DNA of 64,000 nt from assembly GCA_021018815.1 (NCBI GenBank), contig JAITYX010000028.1, forward strand, positions 5,783,001-5,847,000, read 5' to 3'. This document shows positions 33,333 to 41,681 of the stretch, in pieces (position 1 is the first letter of the stretch; each line of letters opens with the position of its first letter). The position numbers were made by a program, and so were the translations under genes. This stretch comes from Talinum fruticosum. Taxonomy: Eukaryota; Streptophyta; Magnoliopsida; Caryophyllales; Talinaceae. Below the pieces are notes generated by a model. The model was not told where the DNA came from and searched no databases. It saw only the letters and a list, made by a program, of their open reading frames with translations.

Positions 33333-36300
33333 AAATACATTCAAAATGAATGGCTCATGAGTTATTTAGACATTTTATAATTGCGCACGCTTAGGAAAAT
33401 AAGAACGTCATACATTCCGGGTGATGAATGATTAACACATTTAGTTCCGGGTCATTTTATGATGATTGCCATAATAAAAACTTTGACATGATCAAGATGG
33501 AAAAACTTTGACAAACTTAAAGATTGACGGAAAATTCATTTTTTAGTACCTCGACATATGTGTCATTAATTTTTAGGGTCTCACCTTTTTACTTAATTTT
33601 AAAGTACCCTCACCATTTAAACTTGTACAAAGTTGGGTCTCACCGCTGGTAAATGAATACTTGACTAGTGATTAGACAATTATGCCCTTTGTAAATGTTT
33701 GGCAAGTAAAATTCCGAGCCACAGGCGAGAGTATGCTTCTTGACACCTACAACTCTCTCTCGTATACAAAGTAGCTCCTTGACACCTACAATTCTCTCTC
33801 TCTCTCTCTCTACCCTCAATGGAGAAGAGGCTTCACTCATCTCTCCAAACCTCGACCGAATCATTCTTCACATCAGCCATAAAGCTCTCTCTCGAGTCCG
33901 CAAAGCCTTCCTTCATCGAAGAGCTTAATCCACAACATCAAAAGCTTCTCCGACCTCTCGCACCTCTCTTCCTCTCTCTCTCTCTACTCCTCCATCGTTC
34001 CATCAATTCCTTCAAGAACCCCACAAAGCCGGAACCCCACCTTCACCCCCTCCAAGAAGCCTCGAAGACCCTCTCGAAACTTCGTTGCCCATGAAGAGAA
34101 CGCCCGTAAAACGCATCAAAAATGCCTCCTTCAGAATCTTCAAATCTACGCCTACGTTGCCTTAATCTACGTAAAACACCCCAAAGGGGCCTTCTCCCCA
34201 GGATTTGTTCCCAGCCGTGAGGGAATGACATGACAATTTGATCCTTTTTGAGTCGAATTCGGTGCTCCTCTATGAGATCTCCAATTTTTGCGAAGAGTGG
34301 TGGATGGGGGAGCTTATAGGGAAAGAGATCCTAATCTTCAATTCCTACCATTTCTCGTTTCGAGGTCGTTGACATTGAGGAAGAAAGTTGACTTGCATAA
34401 GTTTATGCGCTTATAGAGGCTTTCGTGTTCGATTTCGAGGAGGAGAGTATAGAGGACTTGAAGCTCGCTCTTCACATTTCGATTCCTTCTCTCTCCTTCG
34501 CATGCAACAATGTCTAATGCAACAATTGAACTTCCCTCGCGTTTCAATCCTTAAAACTTCACTTGATCTTTGATTTTAGAAGGTTTGTGGAGGTTTGGTT
34601 ATGGCTGCCCTTTCAAAGCTTGGTTGAGAGAAAGGGAGAGAGAGAGGAGAAAGAGATGCAGGCAAAATAAAAAATTTCACTTACCAAACATTTATGAAGG
34701 GCATAATTGTCCAATCACTTGTCAAGTATTCACTTACCCGACAATAAGCTCTACTTTGTAGAAGTTTAAACGGTGAGGTACTTTAAAATTAGATAAAAAA
34801 AGGTTTTTATGACACATATGTCGTGGTACTAAAAAACTAATTTTCCAAGATTGACTAGTCGGCTAGAACTAAGCGGGTCGATCAAACCGAGTTTAGTGAC
34901 TAATTCAATTTTTACTTTATGAAGTAGAACTAAATCTAAGACTATAACATGTTAATTTTATAGCATAAGTCTTGGGGTCATAGTCATATTGAGTTTGATG
35001 ATTGATATAACATAGGACTAAGTATTGCGAATTTCTTTTAGGATGCAACTTATTTAATCTTAACTTTAGATGAATGACTTGAATTCAAAACATGTAAAGA
35101 ATAAGGCCAGTCATACTTGAGTCTTCAAAAATTTCAATGATCCTCCTAGTGTCCTAGTTCATCTAGCTGGATGTTTCCATCTCCTTTCTCATTGAATAGC
35201 CTATGAAAGTATTGTTGCTATATATCTTTGATTTCAGCTTCCTCAGCAAGAAGTCTTCCTCATCCTTGGTGTATCTCACTTGTTCCAATTCTCTCATTTC
35301 CTTTCCCTAGCCATAGCCAACTTGAACACTTCTTTTTCCCCTTCGTTGTCTGATATACGGTTTGTTTTCACGTCTGCAATCATTGGTTGGTTTCCTTCTT
35401 CACTATCGTGCATTGTACTTTGAAACGTTTCCCTTGTCTGAAGATCATCTTTGAAGCATGCATACGCAACTTGCTTTGCATTAACTTTTTCATGAACCTC
35501 ATGACTCCACTATTGTGCCACTTTATTTAAAAAATGAAAAACAGAAAGGAATATGATATGCCGAAAATAAAAAGAAAACTATTGTACATCTGCATTTTAT
35601 GCTTTACTTTTTCTACGAATATGTTGATGCCTCCGCTTGCATGCTTTTCACTGTTCACCATGTAGACATTTGACACTTCTAGAAATTCAAGTGGCCCATT
35701 TCCGCCAAATTCAATGTCTCGGTTCACAACCACTGATTAATACTTGATTAAAAAGAATAGATTTCAGGAGTGGTTTTTTGTTTAAATTCATTGCCTCTAG
35801 TTAGTCCAACACATTGGAGAAACATTTCTTTGTTGTCACACTTGGAAATTTAATGGGACTTGACCCCTTCTCCCCAAAAACAAAAATAATTGGCAATTCC
35901 ATGTCACTTGGCTGCCTCGTTGAAGTTGTCATCCGTGGTTGGAATCAATCATATTGATTGGTCTTAGTGGTGAACTTGTTACTTTTACTAAGGACTAAGG
36001 AGTGTTGCTGGCTAGGAACTGGATAGGAGTAATCAGTGTGGCCTGAGTCACTTTGCTTTCTGTTATTGTTTACCATTCTAATGCTTGGTGTTGATTGCTG
36101 GGTTCTTTTTTACAAACATCTGAAATATTCTCACATTGGGAATTTTGTGGCATTTAGCCAATTTATAAGTTATTTTTGTATCTATTAAGATTTAGCTGTC
36201 TATTCCCTTAAAGCTATATTTAGGAATTGTTTTCCAAGTAATTTAAAGTGTCATAGATAGATACTTTGCCCTATATTTATTTTTTAAAATATTGATAGAT

Positions 36301-39300
36301 AATTAGGATGTTATTATGCTTTTGAAATATTGATAGATAATTAGGATGTTATTTTGCTTTTGATGATGATTAGATACTATGTTTATATAGTGATTTACTC
36401 TGGTTCTTTTCTGTTTACTTCTTTTATTATTTCACTCTCTGCCTTTCTCTTTCGTTGCTGCCCTTTATATCACCCAACCTAAATCCTCTTTAAGTTTACT
36501 CTTTTGCCTTCTCACTTCCTCTTGTTCCTAATTCCTATTTGGGGTTTTGGGGGGGACGGGCTTTGAGTTTCTATGTTATTTGGTCTCCTCATTTCTTCTC
36601 AAGTACCAATGTTGAATATTCAATAAGTAGGGACATTTGATTGTTTATTTTGGGCTGAAAAGAAAAGGCAAAAAATTTTCAGATAGTGACCAAGACCCTG
36701 TTTTTGTAAGTTGTAAACTGGACAGCTATAAGAAGCTAAAAAGAACATGGCTCTTGTCCCTAAGGCCTGGCTTGATCTTAGTTGAAAAAAGCGCACCCTG
36801 GCGCACAAAAGTGTGAAGCCTACCCCCTTGAGCCTTGCAAGGGGTCAAGCGCAACCCCTCGAAACAGCCCTCTGAGGTGTGCGCCTTAGTCTGCGTCTCA
36901 GCAAGGGTGCAGTTGTGCCTTGGGCGACTTGCGTATCTCACTGGGCTTTTTTGTTTTTATTTTTGCTATTTCTCTCTCTCTCTCTCTGTCTCTCCCCGCC
37001 TCTCTTTCTCCTCTCTGTCATTGTAACACTGCGAGTAAGTGGGTAAGTTGTCCCTTTTTTTCAATTTGTGCTAATTTTTTCTCCTGCATGCTTTTTTAGT
37101 GAAAATCGTAGCGAATTCATTGTGCTATCACAATGTAAGAGTCTATGGTATTTTTCATGGTTTTAATGATGTCTAATCACTTACTTTATGTCATTATCTA
37201 GCATATTTGACCAAAAATATTGTTGAGTAATGATTTTCAAGCATTTTTTAGTATGTGCGCCTCGTTCCAAAAAGCCCGCACCTTCACCTCGAAGGCCACA
37301 CCCTTGGCCCCAGGACCCTTTTTGCTTTTGTGCGCCTTGAGCTTTTGTAAACTAAGGGCTTGATATAAAAAAAAGTGGATGAAATTCTGTTGTGGGAGAT
37401 AGGATGTTTATTTGATTGTAAGCTCTTGCACTTGTTATTTCGTTCGAACAAATGCATATACTACCCTCTATGTTATATTAAGCATGAATTATGTCTAATG
37501 TAGGCTGATTAGCAATTACATACGACATCTGAACCACTTTGCAAATTTTCAGTGCTGCGTTGGTGTGTCTGCTGTCTGATTAATTAGTTTTCTCTTGCAG
37601 GCTTTTTCTGGAACTCAAAATGTTTCTAGTGTACAGAAGGATGAGGCATGGAGAGTCAATGTACGAATACAAGGTTGTGACCTTCAACATGGATATTTAT
37701 GTGGCACTATGGAAGCTCTCAATGTTCCAATGGCAGATACGCCGGTAAACTGCCTCACTCTATTGTGATGAATATTTCATTTTTTATGCAGCTATTGTGT
37801 GTTCAAAGTTGGAATTTTATAATTTTTATTACTAGTGTATTAGTTTCAGATGATGTTTGTAATTATGTATTATTATTATTTTCATATTCTATTGTTTGGG
37901 TATCTTATTAGGACCATGAAGTCTTAGGCAATTGATTATATTCTGATTTGGAATGCAGTAGTTTAGTAAAATCAAGATACCGGGTTGCTTTCTTTATCTT
38001 GGAAGTAGATTTTAGGCTATAAAGTGCCACTTTGGTATACTATTCCTAAGGCCACATTCTGATGGTCTGGACTTCTTTTATGACTGAAATGTTTCTTGTC
38101 AAGAGTGCCCAGAGAAAGACCTGCAGCATTTGGTTGAGCACAGATGAATAGAACTTGCAAGAGAGCAGACATAAAATAATAATGTTCAACGATTTTGAAA
38201 TATGCTGCTAACATGATACACTTGACCTACCGTCATTAGTTAACGTCAGTCGTGGGCATGTTGCCATGCTGTCATTGCATGAAGTGAATTGGTTTTTAGG
38301 TTTTACTGCCGAAAGACTGGCACCTCTAACGCAGATTTATAACTACCCCGTAAGTTCATGTTGGCAATTTTGATTCAGAACTTGTACTGATAAACGGAAA
38401 GCAGTTATGTATTGGTGAATCCCATTGTATTTTTCTATCCATCCAGACTAGACAGCATTTTGCGGAATTGATCCTACCCAGATGTGGTTTTGATATAGCT
38501 GGCTTGAACTCCTGCTCTGGGTATCTATGCCCCATGGGGACAAATGAAGAAGGTGAAGTACTAGTAACTCTTGGAATTATGTTACTAAGAAACAGCTGCT
38601 TATGGTCGTAAATCCAAATATTAGAGAGCTTGTCTTGGTTAAACCATATTCCCAAACAAAATTTTGAGGCATAGGAAGAAGATAGTTGGGTCATTAAAAT
38701 GACCACTAAAAAATAAATCAGTTTCATGAAGGCAGCCACCTCATCTCTGAATTAGCATGAATTATATGTTGGATATTATAAGTAATATGAATGTCTTAAC
38801 TCTTAAGCAATATCTATAATGAGTAAAATTTTTTTAAAAAAAACAATTCTGTGAATCATATATCTATAGTTTAGTATATGAAGTTTCTTAAATTATTTGA
38901 TTCTGGACATACTTTTTTTGGTTTTGGTTTTTGGGGTTTCTGTAAGACCCTTTTTAGGATTTGCTTGGAGGTCCAATAATTCCTACTTTGTTGAAACAGC
39001 ATATGAAAGTTTAAGTGAAGGTTGCCTTTTTTTCTTCTTCAGCCTCTAAATGTGAATTGCGATTGAGGATTTACTTAGATGAATAAAACTTAATCTTGTT
39101 CATAGGTGCGGTTTGTGTGAAGAGGAAGAATGTCCTGATCTTTCATGTAGGTCATTTTTGTGAAGAGGAAGAACCCTTCTTCATTGTCTGGATATGTGTC
39201 CTTCGGTTATGTCTTCTTAGCCCTTAATGTGTCTCCTTTTGGGGTTAGTTAGGCTCAAGCAAACAAGAAGAAATATATGGCTCTGAAAAAGAAGGATGAA

Positions 39301-40730
39301 CGAGCGAGTTCGAAGTGAGTGATGATTCCTTTGTATTTGGTGTACCAGCTCATTCTTGAGGGAAAATATTTTTCAGTCGTCAGGATTTTATTTTTGAGGC
39401 TGCTGCACAGTTGGGGGTGTGCCCATTATGTCTTGATGTTCTTGGAAAGTCTTACACAGTAGCATTAGAGATGACTGTTTTTCTTTTTCATTTTTCTGTT
39501 TCTTGTGTTCTTAACCCTTCTTCTGTCAATGGGTGTTACCATTGTAGTGGCTTGTCAATAATGTTCCTTATTACTGATAAAAAAGTGTAATTTATCAAAA
39601 ACAACCGGATCGCTGGTCGAATCTTTGCTGTTTTTTCGGTCTTGTCTGGTGACAGAGGATCACATTAGAAAATCAGGTCCATTGATATTTAGTGCTGTTG
39701 ATTATTAGTTAGAGATCTGATGTCACTGCTAGTTCCCTTTCCCTGTTGATACTCTGTATCACTTCACTAGATGTGCTCCGTAATCAATGCTGATGGTCAG
39801 TTCTTCATTCACTTCACTTTCTGCGACATATAACAGGTTGTAACATATAACAGAGTTCTGATGGTCAGTTCTTCATTCACTTCACTTTCTGCAACATATA
39901 ACAGGTTGTAACATTCTGGGAAGGGGAAATTGTTGATACCAAGAACTATACATTCTTCACTGGAAAATGGGAAGCAATGTAAGATCCTTGTATCCTTTTC
40001 ACCCCCGTTGCTTAGGATAATCAACTTCTTAAAAACATGTATTCTACTTCTACTTCAAATTCACTGATTGGTCTGTGATTCTGTAGGCCAGAAGATGACA
40101 TTAGACACTGGACAAAATTTCCATCTTTTTCACCTCTTCTAGTAAGTAATCCAGAGCTCTGGTCTTCTCAGTTATAATATTTCATTGTTAACAAGTTGCC
40201 ATCTCTTGCTAGAGTCAAGTGGAGGCTGATGGCGGAAAGTCACTAGACTTGAGTAACTACCCATACATATTTATGGTATGGTCAAGTGATCCATCTTGCT
40301 ATCTGAGAAACTAGTTCTTGTTTTGCTATCTGGAATCCTAAACATTTTGCTGTCCGCATGACTATGCAGAGATGGAAAGAACAGTATTTTGTAAATGTCG
40401 GTACAGACTGTGGGTTAACAATAGCTGGCTTCTACTATGTTTGCTTCTCTTGTAGTGATGGCTGCATCAATGGCTTCTATTATGATCCTAATAGCAGGTA
40501 TCTGTGTATTTTTCATTATTGTATCAGTTAAGAATTTACATGCCCTGGTTTACCTTCAAACAGGGTGGAGAAAAAAGGAAACAGAAACTAACAGCATGAT
40601 CAGTTGATACTATCTTAAATGAGCTGATAAATATGGCTTTAATCTACACAGCCCTTTTCAGAAGCTTGAGTTGAAATCTACCAATGAAGGAAGATCAGGC
40701 TTCAGCTTTTCGTCATACGAGTTGCAGTAA
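27991..40730 (+). CDS. GID4: GID4/Vid24-family protein, substrate receptor of the GID/CTLH E3 ubiquitin ligase (8 exons)
   Basis: Coding exons: 27991-28036, 28175-28230, 37601-37744, 39905-39978, 40087-40141, 40213-40275, 40370-40497, 40652-40730. They join to 645 nt with no stop before TAA and give 214 residues. All introns are GT-AG. The protein starts [10 protein letters not shown] like the human homologue (MPVR...). It carries the Vid24 beta-barrel signatures [11 protein letters not shown] (65-75), TFWEGEIVD (85-93), [12 protein letters not shown] (143-154) and [11 protein letters not shown] (163-173). In yeast and human GID4 this fold binds proteins with N-terminal proline degrons and presents them to the RING subunits of the complex. 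The conserved Glu in RWKEQ is a known peptide-contacting position in human GID4. The start codon was chosen from that family N-terminus. Intron 2 is 9370 bp and full of transposons; intron 3 is 2160 bp; the rest are 71-154 bp. The protein is short and single-domain as usual for plants. Cellular place is inferred to be cytosol and nucleus. Confidence 0.93.
28642..28908. mobile_element. MITE, probably Mutator-type
   Basis: The ends are inverted over about 40 bp around the shared core GAGACCGTCTCAC followed by AAAAGTTATTRTGAGAT. The element is 267 bp and has no coding capacity. A 10-bp sequence AAAAGACAAG lies on both sides (28632-28641 and 28909-28918) and fits the 9-10 bp target duplication of Mutator-like elements. 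It sits 412 bp behind the exon 2 donor. Confidence 0.7.
30400..32515. mobile_element. AT-rich insertion within the solo LTR, class unresolved
   Basis: This block interrupts the LTR sequence that resumes near 32520. Its left part is rich in GATGAATTTTT words and its right part in the complement AAAAATTCATC (more than fifteen copies), so the block folds back loosely. At 30605-30810 about a dozen copies of TTTATGTTCG form a minisatellite that opens spurious frames. At 32380-32100 the minus strand is GC-rich and gene-like (ending [11 protein letters not shown] before a GTGAAT donor-like site), perhaps a first exon or a captured fragment. A GA-rich tract lies at 32400-32446. Clean termini and a target duplication were not found. 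Confidence 0.5.
33280..33332. repeat. Compound CA/TA microsatellite
   Basis: About 17 CA units run straight into about 9 TA units, within the solo LTR in intron 2. Confidence 0.95.
33529..34846. mobile_element. Pack-MULE (Mutator-like element) with captured gene sequence
   Basis: Terminal inverted repeats of about 180-190 bp (33529-33720 and about 34665-34846) share, for example, TTTTTTAGTACC at the edge and GACAATTATGCCCTT further in. The flanks carry an identical 9-bp duplication AAGATTGAC (33520-33528 and 34847-34855), diagnostic of Mutator-type transposition. There is no transposase. The interior is GC-richer and holds a fragment of a condensin II CAP-G2-like gene. The element is inserted in the solo copia LTR at 30034-35127 and is therefore younger than it. 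Confidence 0.85.
33819..34570 (+). pseudogene. Captured fragment of a condensin II subunit CAP-G2-like gene
   Basis: The frame opens at 33819 with [20 protein letters not shown] and [11 protein letters not shown]. It shifts near 33905 to [18 protein letters not shown], and continues to [20 protein letters not shown] at about 34140. After a stop it gives [40 protein letters not shown] and then [14 protein letters not shown] at about 34435-34475. The order and wording fit the N-terminal 250 or so residues of plant CAP-G2 (HEB1 in Arabidopsis), a HEAT-repeat subunit of condensin II, from memory of the family. At least three frame changes and a stop exclude a working protein. There are no introns in the fragment, or only small ones hidden by the frame changes. 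The parent gene is elsewhere. Confidence 0.65.
35150..35530 (-). pseudogene. LINE (non-LTR retrotransposon) ORF2 fragment
   Basis: On the minus strand [20 protein letters not shown] is followed by [16 protein letters not shown] and, after a stop and shift, [11 protein letters not shown]. The segment GEKxxxKLAxARERKxxD...VxxxKDE is characteristic of the region between endonuclease and reverse transcriptase in plant L1-type LINEs. It is short and truncated on both sides. A neighbouring minus-strand frame at 35733-35527 (68 codons) is unrecognised. Confidence 0.45.
36287..36362. repeat. 38-bp tandem duplication
   Basis: Two adjacent copies of a unit starting AAATATTGATAGATAATTAG differ at one position. 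It lies in non-transposon intron sequence. Confidence 0.9.
36777..37356. mobile_element. Non-autonomous hAT-like element, 580 bp
   Basis: The ends CTTAGTTGAAAAAAGC and, in reverse, CTTAGTTTACAAAAGC are inverted repeats. They are flanked by the identical 8-bp duplication GGCTTGAT (36769-36776 and 37357-37364), the size typical of hAT elements. Subterminal parts are rich in GCGCACC and GTGCGCC words, and a CT microsatellite is at 36970-36990. There is no transposase. It ends 237 bp before the exon 3 acceptor. Confidence 0.8.
37745..39789. other. Intron 3 of the GID4-like gene, main part
   Basis: The donor is CCG|GTAAAC. The intron is AT-rich. Minus-strand frames at 38214-38017 and 38739-38356 show no family resemblance, and I see no transposon termini. 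Confidence 0.5.
39790..39913 (+). repeat. 68-bp tandem duplication spanning the intron 3 acceptor
   Basis: The stretch from CTGATGGTCAGTTCTTC to ACATATAACAGGTTGTAACA occurs twice with an offset of 68 bp and one mismatch (CTGCGACATA against CTGCAACATA). The second copy contains the acceptor that keeps the reading frame (exon start 39905). The first provides an identical acceptor at 39836|39837. Confidence 0.9.
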
Positions 40731-41681
40731 TTATCCTTCTCCCGAGTAAAAGTAGCTGAAGTTAATTATACATTAATCGAATGCCATTTCTGAAGTTAAT
40801 TATACGGCTTTAGGCGGGGTTTCTATCCCAGGATTCGACATTTGAAGCTGCATTAGTTCTGCATCTGCTAAAAATTATGCAAGATTTGCTTTGGTTGGAT
40901 GTGCTTCCATGTGGTATTTCATCTATGTTCGGTCGTTAGTCTTATTATTGAACCACTGAATCTAGATAATGTATTACCCCAGTTCTATTGACTTGCTACT
41001 ATGATGGATCTTTGTTCTCTTGATTTTGGTTGCCATCTATCTCTCTCTCCACTCTTGGTCAATTTTATGCTTCTATTTGAAGAGTGGTATCTCTGATCCC
41101 AAGTCTAGCGTCGATCACCTTAGCTTGAGTCGAGCCTATTATGTGGAAACATAACCAAACATTAGGAAAGATAAACATCATCACAAATAAGCCCTCAAAA
41201 TCGAATCTCTAAATGACTTCAATAGGGTTGAATTTTCTCTCTCAAGACCATACTTAATAAGAATATGATTTTTTTTTTTGTTGATTCTCAACGCTTGTAA
41301 ACTAGAAGGTGTTGTTTCTTTTACTTAAATAAAAGGTTTAGAGGGTTAGCTATAAGAGTCAAAATGCAAATGCAAGCCAGCGAGAACCTTCGTCGGACGT
41401 TCTACCGACGGTAGGCAAGAACTGGCAGCACCAAAGTTCATTCTCTATCCTCCTGCCGCTCCATCCCTTCCCTTGTTTTCTTTATGGTGAAATTGAAATC
41501 CTTGGGTCTTTTTTCTCTTCTTGATCAATTTTGGTGTTCTTTTTTTAATTGTGGTTTCGTTGATGGATTCAGTATAGTATGGTCAACTATGGTTGTAATT
41601 GATGAAAGTAGGGGTGAAAATGAGTTGACCTGAGCCTCGTAGCCTTGAGGCTTGGCTCATTAACTATTTTGTGAGCTTGCC
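40731..41681. other. 3' flank of the GID4-like gene
   Basis: This is presumably 3' untranslated sequence followed by a spacer. No clear AATAAA signal was found in the first 250 bp. An 18-bp duplication of TGAAGTTAATTATAC at 40757 and 40791 lies just after the stop. A short T-run at 41270 and CT-rich words near 41450-41530 are the only other features. Confidence 0.4.

Larger units (their letters stand above)
30034..35127 (-). mobile_element. Solo copia LTR in intron 2, split by two later insertions
   Basis: It begins TGAAAGTTCAATATGGAGAT and ends TTGAGTCTTCA, and is flanked by the identical 5-bp duplication AAAAT (30029-30033 and 35128-35132). The start follows the TGAAGG-type copia LTRs of this window base by base with small gaps (ATCACC, then GGGGGGTGAATAGGGTG), and CGAGTCTTCA ends the 51086 copy. 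Later parts (AAACCCTCTTGGGGCAGAAA, ATCCAAGCACTCGG) match too. Net LTR length after removing the two insertions is about 1.65 kb. No internal coding region is present, so it formed by LTR-LTR recombination. Minus orientation is relative to the gene. Confidence 0.8.
28231..37600 (+). other. Intron 2 of the GID4-like gene, 9.37 kb
   Basis: The donor is CAG|GTATTT and the acceptor CTCTTGCAG|GCTTTT. It contains at least six separable insertions, listed individually, which together make up about 6.5 kb. The parts that look like original intron are 28231-28641, 28919-30028 and most of 35533-36768 and 37365-37600. There I see no coding or structural feature apart from a 38-bp duplication. Confidence 0.85.

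Noticed and set aside
34570..34761. Independent small gene
   Set aside because: It lies in the right inverted repeat of the Pack-MULE and has no coding resemblance.
38356..38739. Minus-strand 127-codon frame in intron 3
   Set aside because: It is antisense in an intron, with no family resemblance and ordinary length for AT-rich intron sequence.
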